A stretch of 64,000 nucleotides of DNA from Opacimonas sp014872805 (lineage in GTDB: Bacteria > Pseudomonadota > Gammaproteobacteria > Enterobacterales > Alteromonadaceae), in assembly GCA_014872805.1 (NCBI GenBank), contig WKFN01000007.1, positions 62,001-126,000 of the forward strand, written 5' to 3'. The translations under genes and the position numbers were made by a program. Numbering within the stretch: position 1 is the stretch's first letter; the number at the start of each line of letters is the position of its first letter. Positions 52,928 to 62,333 of this stretch are shown here, piece after piece. Under the pieces are notes generated by a model. It was not told where the DNA came from and made no database searches. It worked only from the letters and a program-made list of their open reading frames with translations.

Positions 52928-52950
52928 TTATTAGAGGTTTGCTAGGAATA

Positions 52951-53289
52951 TTAAACCGCTTCGTCGTTTTGCTCACCGGTGCGAATTCGAATGGCTTGTT
53001 CAACGTTATAAACAAAGATTTTACCATCTCCGATTTTGCCTGTTTGTGCAGATGACACGATAGCCTCAATGGCACGATCTGCAGCATCGTCAGTCACGAC
53101 AATTTCGATTTTCATTTTAGGCAAAAAATCCACCTGATATTCTGCCCCACGGTACAATTCAGTATGTCCTTTTTGACGTCCAAAGCCCTTCACTTCACTG
53201 ACGGTCATGCCGTTAATGCCAACATCAGCTAGCGCTTCACGTACGTCATCCATTTTGAAAGGTTTGATGATAGCTTCAATTTTTTTCAT
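52951..53289 (-). CDS. glnB: Nitrogen regulatory protein P-II
   Basis: A 112-residue trimeric signal protein sensing 2-oxoglutarate, ATP/ADP and glutamine (through uridylylation). The T-loop has the modifiable Tyr51 (ELYRGAEYQVDFLPK), and the C-terminal signature TGKIGDGKIFVYNVEQAIRIRTGE is intact. The ATG at 53289 gives the usual MKKIEAIIKPFK. It begins 8 bp after the nadE stop, so it is co-transcribed with nadE rather than with amtB. Confidence 0.95.
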   Translation of the reverse strand: MKKIEAIIKPFKMDDVREALADVGINGMTVSEVKGFGRQKGHTELYRGAEYQVDFLPKMKIEIVVTDDAADRAIEAIVSSAQTGKIGDGKIFVYNVEQAIRIRTGEQNDEAV

Positions 53290-53297
53290 GTGTGTTC

Positions 53298-54140
53298 TCA
53301 CTCATCATAGATAGTCGGGATAGGTACCCGTTTGTGTTGTGTATTTTGATAAATCGCAATCAGTCTGTCTGCCACTTCAGGCTCAACTTTACGGCCCTCT
53401 AGGAAATCATCAATTTGATCATAACTGAGGCCAAGTGCTTGCTCGTCCGCCAACTGTGGATTAAGCGATTCTAAATCCGCTGTAGGCGCTTTGTGAATAA
53501 CCTGTTCCGGGGCACCTAAGTATGCAGCGATTTGACGAACTTGGCGTTTGTTCAAGCCAAACAGCGGTGCCAAATCACAAGCTCCATCGCCGTATTTGGT
53601 GTAAAAACCCGTAATATTTTCTGCGCTGTGATCAGTACCTAAGACTAATCCATTTAGCATACCAGCAATTTCGTATTGCACAACCATTCGAGTACGAGCT
53701 TTAACATTTCCTTTGACAAAATCTACTTTGGTCGCCGAATCGGGCAACAAATTTACGTCGTTTAGTGCCTGAGAGGTTGCATTATGGATCCCTTCAACAC
53801 CCGCTTGGATATTTACTGTCACTTGATGCGTAGGCTGAATGAAGGCAATGCTATCCTGCGCGTCCGCTTCGTCTGCTTGCGTACCATAAGGTAAACGCAC
53901 CGCTACAAAAGCAAAAGATTGTTCAGGTCGTTCTGCGTTTAGTTCGTCTACGGCAAGTTGCGCTAAACGCCCTAAAGTACATGAATCAATACCACCGCTG
54001 ATCCCTAACACCAAATGCATACATGGTGATGCAAGAAGTTGTTGTTTGATAAATGATACACGACGTTTGACTTCAAAGTCAGGATCAATTTGGGGAAGAA
54101 CACGCATTTCTGCGATAATTTCGCTGGCGATCATAACCAT
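53298..54140 (-). CDS. nadE: NAD synthetase (ammonia-dependent)
   Basis: Amidates deamido-NAD using ATP and ammonia; 280 residues without a glutaminase domain. The PP-loop is LGISGGIDSCTLGRLAQLA (about 44-62). Further motifs are VQYEIAGMLNGLVLGTDHSAENITGFYTKYGDGACDLAPL and KAPTADLESLNPQLADEQALGLSYDQID. It pairs with nadB in the same window (both NAD synthesis) and is in an operon with glnB. Confidence 0.95.
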   Translation of the reverse strand: MVMIASEIIAEMRVLPQIDPDFEVKRRVSFIKQQLLASPCMHLVLGISGGIDSCTLGRLAQLAVDELNAERPEQSFAFVAVRLPYGTQADEADAQDSIAFIQPTHQVTVNIQAGVEGIHNATSQALNDVNLLPDSATKVDFVKGNVKARTRMVVQYEIAGMLNGLVLGTDHSAENITGFYTKYGDGACDLAPLFGLNKRQVRQIAAYLGAPEQVIHKAPTADLESLNPQLADEQALGLSYDQIDDFLEGRKVEPEVADRLIAIYQNTQHKRVPIPTIYDE

Positions 54141-54305
54141 TCCTATATTGTTTAACTCAAACCAAAACTAGGCTTTAGCCTTGTTTTTATAGGTATTTAT
54201 TGTTAACTAAGTCTACTTTCTAGCATACCTAAAAAGCATGCATATTGCATTAATATTATAGGTGCAAATGAATCAATTCTTAAATACCCAAAACAGGAGA
54301 TATGC

Positions 54306-54854
54306 ATGAAACGTCAACGTGGCCTAACACTTATCGAAATCATGATCACTATCAGCATACTCACTATTACAATCACTCTTGTGGTGCCAGGCACGCAAAG
54401 TTTGTTGTTACAGCAACGCATTATTGCCTCGTTAAATGCGACAAGTGCCTCATTACAGTTTGCCAAAAGTCATGCAGTCACTCAGATGACGGATGTGAGT
54501 ATCTGTCCTACCCTTGATTATACTGCCTGTGTAACGGATTGGGGGCAAGCCAAGATGATTTTTATCGACAAGAATAGTAATAATCAAAGGGATGCGACAG
54601 AAACATTGCTGCAAACACTTCCCATAGTGCCTTTTGGCGTTACACTCACAAGCTCAAGTGATGTCGTAAGGTTTTATATGAATGGATTAAGCGCATCACC
54701 AAGTACCGTATTGTTTTGCGACCAATCTGAGGATAATCAATATGCTCGAGCCATATTTATTTCTTTGCAAGGACGGATTTCTACAAGCCTAGATAGTGAT
54801 AATGACGGCATTTATGAAACCAATTCGGGTGTGAACTTGAACTGTTCTGAGTAA
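54306..54854 (+). CDS. Type IV minor pilin, FimT/GspH family
   Basis: A 182-residue prepilin-like protein. A short leader KRQRG is followed by LTLIEIMITISILTITITLV, with cleavage after Gly6 and Glu at mature position 5. The globular domain contains several cysteines (CPTL, CVTD, FCDQ, LNCSE). Minor pilins of this group initiate pilus assembly with PilV/W/X/Y1. Unlike the rest of the cluster it is on the plus strand, ending 1 bp from the pilE end. Confidence 0.88.
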   Translation: MKRQRGLTLIEIMITISILTITITLVVPGTQSLLLQQRIIASLNATSASLQFAKSHAVTQMTDVSICPTLDYTACVTDWGQAKMIFIDKNSNNQRDATETLLQTLPIVPFGVTLTSSSDVVRFYMNGLSASPSTVLFCDQSEDNQYARAIFISLQGRISTSLDSDNDGIYETNSGVNLNCSE

Positions 54855-54855
54855 T

Positions 54856-55326
54856 TTAATCACACCGCCAACAATATTCATCCCCAGCAATGACGCCATC
54901 ATTATTTCGATCCCAAGCCTGCCGACCGTCTGAAAAATAATACAACGCACCAGTATTTGCATTCGCTGCAGAACTTACAGGTGTCGCTTTGAGCATATAA
55001 GTTTGTCCTTGGCTGCCAATACTGTTAATAGTCAAGTCGTAGAGTTTATTCGCCGAAGCTTCTTTACTGGGTGAATATGCATGAAAAATGGCAGGTGCCC
55101 CTGTATCCGAATAACCGCTCGCAGCCTTTGCATAATTAAACTGACTGGCACGGTGACGTTCTAAGGCTGCTGCCAAAGACATCAAATCAGCTTGAGCTGC
55201 CACACGACCCGCGTTTTGAGTGAAAGTTTGGTAATTAGGAAAACCAACTGTGGCAATGATCCCAATAATGGTAATCACAATCATCAATTCAATCAGGCTA
55301 AACCCAGTGACTTTTAAGCTACTCAT
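54856..55326 (-). CDS. pilE: PilE-like minor pilin
   Basis: A 156-residue type IV pilin. Leader MSSLKVTG, then FSLIELMIVITIIGIIATVGFPNY, with Glu at mature position 5. The C-terminal part ends AGDEYCWRCD with a cysteine pair likely forming the D-region disulphide. The ATG at 55326 with GAGG eight bases upstream is chosen; the frame extends upstream over the pilY1 stop. Downstream of pilY1 by 37 bp. Confidence 0.88.
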   Translation of the reverse strand: MSSLKVTGFSLIELMIVITIIGIIATVGFPNYQTFTQNAGRVAAQADLMSLAAALERHRASQFNYAKAASGYSDTGAPAIFHAYSPSKEASANKLYDLTINSIGSQGQTYMLKATPVSSAANANTGALYYFSDGRQAWDRNNDGVIAGDEYCWRCD

Positions 55327-55363
55327 AAGAGCTACCTCTCTATACTTTGATAACAGGCTTTGG

Positions 55364-58300
55364 TTACTGACGTTCGATATCAGTGCGCCAAGACTGTTGT
55401 TGTACACGTTTAAAGCGGCCATAAATATTGCGAACTAAGCAGGCAAACTCGCCTTGGCATTCAATTTCATTGCCGTCATTATCATATTCAAACACAGCTG
55501 ACTCGCACTCCGCCCCTATACAGATTACAGGGGTTACAATATTTTCAATCAACATTTTGGGATCTGGTGCAATCCCAGTTTGACTTAACTGTGCCGAGCG
55601 ATCATACACATCAATAGTTTTATCACGGTCTAAATCCGTAACCGCATTGGCTGTAAATAAATCGATTAAATAAGCTCTGGAATGACCCGTTGGTGATGCA
55701 CATAGACTATCGCTTCCGGCTGAGGGAGTGTAAGTGGTAAAAAATATTTGATAATCCAGTAATAATGGGGAGGATAAAACTTTTTCACCATTTCGAGTGA
55801 GCGAAAAGCGCCAGCCGTTTTTGCTGTTTAGCTCACTTTTCGCGTGTTCTTGAGCTAAGTTGTCGCTAGAGTTTAATAAATGTTCGGTTGCGTCATACAA
55901 ATCTGATTCGCTTAACACTGAGTCAAAGAAACGAAAACGACCATATTCGTCTCGCTTAAAAACCCCCTCATCTCTAAGCATATAAAATCTATCATCGATT
56001 GTCAGGCCAAGTGGATCGGCACGATGACCTGAACCAATCGTAATGGCAAAATACGGTTTTCCTTGTCCGATGACTTCTGTCACATCAGGGCCATAAACAA
56101 AACGACGATGGTTGCTTTCATCATCACCACCCAAATCCGCAATCCGCTGACCTTTTATCAAATCCGTACCAACTTCACCGTTGTAGATATCGAAACGGAA
56201 AAGCTGCCCTCCCATATCAGCTGCATAGAGGTGATCGACCAATCCATCGTTATCGCGATCGACACTCGATATACGACCTGGTATGCCGTACAACATGGTC
56301 GCCACATTTAGGTCTGAAGTAGATTGACTGATAGTGAGTATCTTAGCTCCAGTGTTAGCATCTACAATGTATATTGCATTACCCTGGCTATCCGGTGCTC
56401 GCAACAACTTATCGTCTTGGCTATCGTCGTAGCCTCCACCTATAATCATCACATCTCGGATCGTATCGCTAATCTTGATTTTGGTTAATGTGGGTTGTGA
56501 CCAGGTTTGACCAAGTTGAGTAAAATCAGCCTCTCCGCCTTTTATTTTAAATACTAGTTTGGGGTTGTCTTTCTCACTGATGTCGAACGCGTAGTAGTTT
56601 TGTCCACCGCGCCGCATCCCAACATACAGATACGTTTTATCCCCAACCCTGCGCAAGACCAACGAACCATCTAAGCCATAAATATGGTTAAAGCTTGAAC
56701 CATCCTGATAAAAGTCATACAAATTACTCAGTAATTCACGTGGGATGACCGCAAAATTTTCTGCTCCAGTGGTGGTATCAAATGAATGCAAAAACCCGTG
56801 ATTGGTCGCCACCAAGATCGCACTATCATCTGTGCCATAATTGACAATCACAGGTTGTGAATGAATCGGGGCACCCATTTGTCGCCGCGCTTCAGTCACA
56901 TTACCATCACCATCGTAATCACGTACATCCACCCCTCGAGCCCATTTTAAGACTTTAGTGCGCAAAGTATCCGGTTCAGGTAATGATCCGAGAGCTAAAT
57001 CCCTAGTGTTGATGCTGGTATTGTCTTCGTGGAGTTGATTCTCAGGTGCCACTATATTACCGGGTGTCGAAAACGTGTAAATATTCCGAGAAAGCCCAAG
57101 CTTACTTGCAGCACCTCCTTCGCCTACAGCATTCCCATCCGCTAGCGTGGACCAAAATGAATGCGCATATTCAGAAAAGAACCCTGTTGAACCATCAACC
57201 GCGTTGGCATTGTTTTGATCCAAAATAGTATTTCCTTGAATTTTGTATTGCTTGAGATTGCCTGGCCATAATGTGCCCTCAGAAGGTTTGAACAGAGCAA
57301 AATACAATTCATCCCGATGAGTTAAGGGATTGAGTTGGTTCACTGCAACGCCTGGTGATACAAATGTTGCATTGATGTCTTTGACAGTGCGCAAGATTTG
57401 TTGAAATACATCAACCAACTCTTCCGAGTTATCAGTTTGATAAAAACCACCGCCACCATTGAGTGCCAGTTGATTGAGAAAGTTATTGGCGGTTGCATTA
57501 GCCACAAAGCCAATAGTATGAGTGATCACTCTTGCATTGAGAGGCGAGGTATTGGTCTGAGAAAGTTCTCGCACCAAATCGAGACCACAATGTTCACTAC
57601 TACTAGACTGACACGTTTTGCCAAGCAATGATTGAATTTTGCTTACACTGTGATTGTTATTCGCTTCACCATCAGAGAGCAAGACGATGTGATTATTGGT
57701 TTGACATTGCAGGTCGGTCACAGGGGGAAGGTAGCTAGCAGGACTCGGGATGTGTTCATTCGAAGTATTTTGGAAGGTGAATTCGCTACCAGTGGATTGA
57801 TGTCCATTCCCACGTTCTTCTGCATTTTCGTCTTGACTTGTTATTCGGTAGGTCATCGTTCCTGCCACACACCCAGTAGCAGTAGTATCATCATACTCAA
57901 TGACTAACTGAGGCGCCAGCCCATTGCCTTGCTCAAAAGCGTAAGCGGCTCGTGAAACACCTGCATTCAGACCCGTGGCGGCAATAATCAATCCGATATT
58001 GTTGCGTCCACACCATGAAGGTTGATTGACGACTTCTTGGATCACACTCGTGATATCCGGTGTACTGATATATTCTCCAGAAAAAGAAAAGGTATTATCG
58101 CTGTTCCATTCCACGAAGTGAGTGGTTTTAGCCCGTTCATGCACCGCGGCTCCTACGGCATAATTTTGGGCATCACCATTCAATTCGCCATAGATCTTGA
58201 TATCTACAGGTTCAGTGTTGCTGAAAGCTGATGCAAAACGCAACGACGCTTTGGTGATCTGTGCGCCTTGAGGAATATTCAACTCTACAAAACGCAGGCC

Positions 58301-58762
58301 TGTCGTAACGGTTTGTGTACCGCGTGCAATTTGCAATTGATTGGTCGAAATTTGCATCTCACCATTGATAGAGGTGGCATCATCTGCTCCAGATTGAACT
58401 GTATCAATCAACTGAGGTGGCACAAAACGGTCGATATCAGTCACTGGATGGAGGATCGAACCACCTTTGTTGGAAAAACGCATCAATCCCGCATTGATAT
58501 TTGTTGCACCAGAGAGTGCTTCATTGAGCGCCTGTTGCACTCGCAACAATCGCGTTTTACCTGTTCCATCTTGGTTTGACATAGAGCCAGATGTATCTAT
58601 GATAAAAAGTACATTGGGCTTATAAGTTACCGTATCGTTGCCAGAACCAAGATAGATATCCAAATCGCTTGCCCAGCTCGATAGGCTAACAGCGACACTC
58701 AATAGACTAGCACATGTCATAGTCAACAAGGTTTGACTTATGCACTTACACTGAACTGACAT
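55364..58762 (-). CDS. pilY1: PilY1/PilC-type pilus tip adhesin
   Basis: A 1132-residue secreted tip protein of type IV pili. Signal peptide about 1-31. A von Willebrand A-type region starts FIIDTSGSMS (54-62, the metal-site motif D-x-S-x-S), and its later strand is HIVLLSDGEANNN (358-370). Between them, about residues 130-295, lies a separate beta-rich domain (LNIPQGAQITKASLRF to LAPQLVIEYDD). The C-terminal PilY1 beta-propeller (about 600-1000) has calcium-type loops DYDGDGNVTE and DRDNDGLVD. It follows pilX by 16 bp. Confidence 0.92.
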   Translation of the reverse strand: MSVQCKCISQTLLTMTCASLLSVAVSLSSWASDLDIYLGSGNDTVTYKPNVLFIIDTSGSMSNQDGTGKTRLLRVQQALNEALSGATNINAGLMRFSNKGGSILHPVTDIDRFVPPQLIDTVQSGADDATSINGEMQISTNQLQIARGTQTVTTGLRFVELNIPQGAQITKASLRFASAFSNTEPVDIKIYGELNGDAQNYAVGAAVHERAKTTHFVEWNSDNTFSFSGEYISTPDITSVIQEVVNQPSWCGRNNIGLIIAATGLNAGVSRAAYAFEQGNGLAPQLVIEYDDTTATGCVAGTMTYRITSQDENAEERGNGHQSTGSEFTFQNTSNEHIPSPASYLPPVTDLQCQTNNHIVLLSDGEANNNHSVSKIQSLLGKTCQSSSSEHCGLDLVRELSQTNTSPLNARVITHTIGFVANATANNFLNQLALNGGGGFYQTDNSEELVDVFQQILRTVKDINATFVSPGVAVNQLNPLTHRDELYFALFKPSEGTLWPGNLKQYKIQGNTILDQNNANAVDGSTGFFSEYAHSFWSTLADGNAVGEGGAASKLGLSRNIYTFSTPGNIVAPENQLHEDNTSINTRDLALGSLPEPDTLRTKVLKWARGVDVRDYDGDGNVTEARRQMGAPIHSQPVIVNYGTDDSAILVATNHGFLHSFDTTTGAENFAVIPRELLSNLYDFYQDGSSFNHIYGLDGSLVLRRVGDKTYLYVGMRRGGQNYYAFDISEKDNPKLVFKIKGGEADFTQLGQTWSQPTLTKIKISDTIRDVMIIGGGYDDSQDDKLLRAPDSQGNAIYIVDANTGAKILTISQSTSDLNVATMLYGIPGRISSVDRDNDGLVDHLYAADMGGQLFRFDIYNGEVGTDLIKGQRIADLGGDDESNHRRFVYGPDVTEVIGQGKPYFAITIGSGHRADPLGLTIDDRFYMLRDEGVFKRDEYGRFRFFDSVLSESDLYDATEHLLNSSDNLAQEHAKSELNSKNGWRFSLTRNGEKVLSSPLLLDYQIFFTTYTPSAGSDSLCASPTGHSRAYLIDLFTANAVTDLDRDKTIDVYDRSAQLSQTGIAPDPKMLIENIVTPVICIGAECESAVFEYDNDGNEIECQGEFACLVRNIYGRFKRVQQQSWRTDIERQ

Positions 58763-58778
58763 ATATCTCTACCTCTTT

Positions 58779-59348
58779 TTATTGTGAAACAGGTGCAAAG
58801 ACTGCAGCTGTCATCGTATTCGCGACAGCATAATCGCTACCAATTAACTGACCGCATCCACGTATTATGAAAACATGGCAACGAATATGACTCCCACCAA
58901 TGACATTAGATGAACCACGACAGGCTTGTTCTCGAACAAACGCGATACGTGACCAACTCAGCAAGCGATTCTGCGAATCCTGTGTTCCGCTCAGTTGATG
59001 CTTTGTCCCTGGGCTAAACCCTGCACTGGTCACTGTTCGACTAGGAAATCCTTGTTCAATAAAACAGCTAAAAGCTTGCGAAATAGGATCCAAACTATCC
59101 CCTTGTCGTGCCTCACTGATGGGATCCAATAAAGTATCATCTGCTAATAATTGTTCGTCTTCCGATTCAAACATTACTCCGGCAAGCGCTGCCTCAGCGG
59201 CATTAAATAGCAACGCTTGCTGTTGTGAATTGACGGCCATTTTTTGTTGCAAAGTACTGCTCCCAAGTGCCGCAATGCCCAAGAGCGTTAGTGCTAGTAA
59301 CACCACCAAAGCAAAAATCATCACCATACCGCGTTTCTGTTTGATCAT
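58779..59348 (-). CDS. pilX: PilX minor pilin
   Basis: A 189-residue minor pilin. The leader KQKRG precedes MVMIFALVVLLALTLLGIAALGSS. Mature position 5 is not glutamate, as is common in PilX and GspK-like proteins. AFSC and EQAC plus later cysteines are in the globular part. It starts in an ATGA overlap with pilW. Confidence 0.87.
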   Translation of the reverse strand: MIKQKRGMVMIFALVVLLALTLLGIAALGSSTLQQKMAVNSQQQALLFNAAEAALAGVMFESEDEQLLADDTLLDPISEARQGDSLDPISQAFSCFIEQGFPSRTVTSAGFSPGTKHQLSGTQDSQNRLLSWSRIAFVREQACRGSSNVIGGSHIRCHVFIIRGCGQLIGSDYAVANTMTAAVFAPVSQ

Positions 59349-60184
59349 ATTTCACCACGTTGCACTTGATAGCGAGTGTTGCGCAAGGTCACACTTGTTT
59401 CAAATTGGCGATAAATGTAATTACCGCTTGGTTGTATTGCAGAATTATCGAGCATGATAAAGTCATGTGTGTTATCCACATTTATCGTCTCTGGACTGCG
59501 CAATAATACAGCCAAACGCAAGACCACTATCTGCATCGGTTCAGATAACTCACTTGCAGTAACATAACGATGCACTTGTCCGGTATTGGCATTTCCTAAT
59601 CCGTAGAGCACTTGAAAACTCACAACCCCTTGAAGTAATGCAATACTATTGTGACGGTTGTGTCCGGTCGCGACTTTTTGTCCCCTCAAAACCCGTAAGT
59701 CAAAGCCTCGGCAACGCAAGGTTTCGCCTTCCACATAATATTGATTCACAACTGGAAATTCGGTATCAACAGAGTAGCCTAAGCTATAGCCACGGCAATC
59801 TCGAGTGTGTTGCCTGGTGATCACAAGCTCGTCACTGCCAGAACTATCCCTATCAATAATGCCAAGTGCTGACCAGCTGGCAAACGTGTTTGGTATAATG
59901 ATAGGATGCCGCCGAACAAATATGGCTTCCTCTGCGATATCTACTGAACGGTCCAGCTTACCTGATAATTCATTGTACAAACCGGTGTGCAAAACATCTT
60001 GACGCAAGCGATGGATAATGAAGCGACCGTTTTCTTGAGAAGATGCTAGGGCGCGGTTGAGCTGTTGAGTGACTGAGTTGCCCACCATAATTTGGATGAT
60101 CGTCACACTCACAATCGCGCCTAATGTCATGGCCACCATGAGTTCAACTAAAGAAAAGCCTTGGGCTTTTATGGATCTGACCAT
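59345..60184 (-). CDS. pilW: PilW minor pilin
   Basis: A 279-residue minor pilin with leader MVRSIKAQG and FSLVELMVAMTLGAIVSVTIIQIMV (Glu at mature position 5). The body contains QENGRFIIHRLRQDVLHTGLY, the usual PilW signature. The ATG at 60184 shares one base with the pilV stop (TAATG). Confidence 0.9.
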   Translation of the reverse strand: MVRSIKAQGFSLVELMVAMTLGAIVSVTIIQIMVGNSVTQQLNRALASSQENGRFIIHRLRQDVLHTGLYNELSGKLDRSVDIAEEAIFVRRHPIIIPNTFASWSALGIIDRDSSGSDELVITRQHTRDCRGYSLGYSVDTEFPVVNQYYVEGETLRCRGFDLRVLRGQKVATGHNRHNSIALLQGVVSFQVLYGLGNANTGQVHRYVTASELSEPMQIVVLRLAVLLRSPETINVDNTHDFIMLDNSAIQPSGNYIYRQFETSVTLRNTRYQVQRGEI

Positions 60185-60807
60185 TAAAAAAAGACCTCTT
60201 GAGTCACACAAGCGTATTGATCGCCCTCATTTGGATTGCAAAGTGTAGAAAGGAACTGAGCTTGATTTTGCCAGGGTAGTGAAGGCCAGCGCACCATAAG
60301 AATATGTCGAGAGCCACCACTACAGCTCAAACTGTCTGTCGCATCATTATCAATACACTGCATCGATAGTTCGGCCGCAGGATTGTGTTGGACCACTTGA
60401 CAAGAAGCTTGGTAAATATCAAAAATTGCGGTTTGATTTAGGTCACAAGTTGAAAAATGACAATTCGTCAAAGCCCCTGGAAAGGCATCACAGTAACAAA
60501 AATAAGGACTTTCTCCAGTGCTGCAAGATAAATGACCAAACTGATACAAACTCTGGTCAAAATATTTTTCAGGGAGTACTAAGGCATCCCCTGTAGAACC
60601 TACTACCGCAGCACTGCGTAAGCGTTCAGTGAATTGCTCGAGCGCCAACACCGCCTGCGTTCTGGCCAACGCATCCGAATTGTGTTTGGCTGCAGCAAAC
60701 TGCAAACTCGTTACCCCAAGTAAACCAATACCCAAAATCACCATAGTTACTAAAACTTCGACCATGCCGATGCCTCGTTGTTGCGCGTGTGATTTTATAC
60801 AAATCAT
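60184..60807 (-). CDS. pilV: PilV minor pilin
   Basis: A 207-residue minor pilin. Leader ending AQQRG followed by IGMVEVLVTMVILGIGLLGVTSLQ, with Glu at mature position 5. The globular part is unusually rich in cysteine (at least ten, for example CYC, CQVV, CSGG). The ATG at 60807 is used; an upstream TTG is the only longer option. First gene of pilV-pilW-pilX-pilY1-pilE. Confidence 0.88.
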   Translation of the reverse strand: MICIKSHAQQRGIGMVEVLVTMVILGIGLLGVTSLQFAAAKHNSDALARTQAVLALEQFTERLRSAAVVGSTGDALVLPEKYFDQSLYQFGHLSCSTGESPYFCYCDAFPGALTNCHFSTCDLNQTAIFDIYQASCQVVQHNPAAELSMQCIDNDATDSLSCSGGSRHILMVRWPSLPWQNQAQFLSTLCNPNEGDQYACVTQEVFF

Positions 60808-60922
60808 ATCCAATACCCGTTGTGACCATAAACTAAATATATGACGCAACAGAGTAGAAATGGGTATAAAAAACGGTGCTTAAGTATGGCCGGCTCTAAA
60901 ACAACCGGCCAAAAGGAAGGGA

Positions 60923-61867
60923 TTAACTGACTTGTCTAACTTGTAGCTCTTTGGGGACTGCAAACTCAATGTTTTCTTCGCGACCTGAGAGCTCTTGAAC
61001 GTCGCCAGCGCCTAAATCCTGCAGACGCTCTATGACTCCGAGTACCAAAATCTCCGGCGCTGATGCCCCTGCGCTGACACCAACTTGAGAACAATTATCT
61101 AGCCAATTTGGATCTATTGCATCAGCATCGGCAATGAGATAGGCACGTGTACCTAGCTTTTCTGATAGCTCACGTAAGCGGTTTGAATTTGAGCTACTAG
61201 TTGCTCCCACAACCAGTACCAGATCGCACTGTTGTGCCATGTCTCTTACTGCATCTTGGCGATTTTGCGTCGCATAACAGATATCGTCTTTACGCGGGCC
61301 ATCGATCTTTGGAAAGGTTTCGCGCAGGGCATCAATGACATCGGCAGTATCATCGACCGATAACGTTGTTTGTGAGCAATAGTACAAATCATCTGGATTT
61401 TTGACTTGTAGTGCACGAGCGTCTTCTGCGGTTTCACCCAAATAAATACCACCATTGGGATTGTCATACTGCCCCATGGTGCCTTCTACTTCGGGATGGC
61501 CCTTGTGACCAATCAAAATACATTCTGTTCCGCGCTTGCTTGCTCGAGTAACCTCCATATGTACTTTGGTGACTAATGGACAGGTAGCATCGAATACCTT
61601 AAGCCCTCGCCTGTCGGCTTCTTTGCGCACCGCCTGGGAAACCCCATGAGCAGAAAAAATCACTATCGAGTCATCTGGTACTTGATCGAGTTCCGCAACA
61701 AATACCGCGCCTTTAGCTTTAAGACCATCCACAACAAATTTATTATGAACGACTTCGTGACGCACATAGATGGGATGCGGAAACATCTCTAAGGCGCGTT
61801 CTACAATCGTGATAGCTCGGTCAACACCAGCACAAAAACCACGGGGGTTTGCTAATTGGATCTGCAT
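60923..61867 (-). CDS. ispH: 4-hydroxy-3-methylbut-2-enyl diphosphate reductase
   Basis: Last enzyme of the MEP pathway, a [4Fe-4S] protein giving isopentenyl and dimethylallyl diphosphate; 314 residues. The three cluster cysteines are in NPRGFCAGVDRA, DATCPLVTKVH and DDICYATQNRQ. The start is taken at 61867 (MQIQLANPRGFC) because AAGGA stands eight bases before it, while the ATG three codons upstream overlaps that site. Downstream of fkpB. Confidence 0.96.
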   Translation of the reverse strand: MQIQLANPRGFCAGVDRAITIVERALEMFPHPIYVRHEVVHNKFVVDGLKAKGAVFVAELDQVPDDSIVIFSAHGVSQAVRKEADRRGLKVFDATCPLVTKVHMEVTRASKRGTECILIGHKGHPEVEGTMGQYDNPNGGIYLGETAEDARALQVKNPDDLYYCSQTTLSVDDTADVIDALRETFPKIDGPRKDDICYATQNRQDAVRDMAQQCDLVLVVGATSSSNSNRLRELSEKLGTRAYLIADADAIDPNWLDNCSQVGVSAGASAPEILVLGVIERLQDLGAGDVQELSGREENIEFAVPKELQVRQVS

Positions 61868-61889
61868 CACATTCATCCTTTATATTTAA

Positions 61890-62333
61890 CTATGAGTTAA
61901 TCACATCAATGATTTCAACATCAAAAATCACTGTCTGTCCCGCCAGGGGGTGATTAAAATCAACCGTCACCGATAAGCCTTCTACCGCTCTGATAATACC
62001 AGGAAGCTCCGAACCATCCGGCTGAGCAAAACCGATGATCATACCTTCTTTGAGTTCCATAGACGCATCAAACTTGGAGCGGTCAACATGATAAATATTA
62101 TCCGGATTAGGCATACCAAACGCATCATTAGCCGGCAAGGTAAATGATGCCTTTTCACCTTTCTTCAAACCAAGCAAACACTTTTCAAAATTTGGGGTCA
62201 ATGAACCATCGCCCATAACCATCTTAGCAGGCTTATTATTGACTCTAGTGCTATCCGCCGCCGAGCCATCTTCTAACTTCAAATCGAAGTGCAAAATCAC
62301 TTCGCTGTTTTCAACAATACTAAGATTGCTCAT
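61890..62333 (-). CDS. fkpB: FKBP-type peptidyl-prolyl isomerase (FkpB/SlpA)
   Basis: A 147-residue prolyl isomerase of the SlpA type. It has LHFDLKLEDGSAADSTR, DGSLTPNFEKCLLGLKKGEK and VDFNHPLAGQTVIFDVEI, with no His-rich tail. The start overlaps the lspA stop by 14 bases. Conserved order ileS-lspA-fkpB-ispH. Confidence 0.94.
   Translation of the reverse strand: MSNLSIVENSEVILHFDLKLEDGSAADSTRVNNKPAKMVMGDGSLTPNFEKCLLGLKKGEKASFTLPANDAFGMPNPDNIYHVDRSKFDASMELKEGMIIGFAQPDGSELPGIIRAVEGLSVTVDFNHPLAGQTVIFDVEIIDVINS

Noticed and set aside
60840..60922. Intrinsic terminator after ispH (GGCCGG hairpin)
   Set aside because: The inverted repeat is present but the T-run lies more than 10 bases past it, so it was not listed as a terminator.
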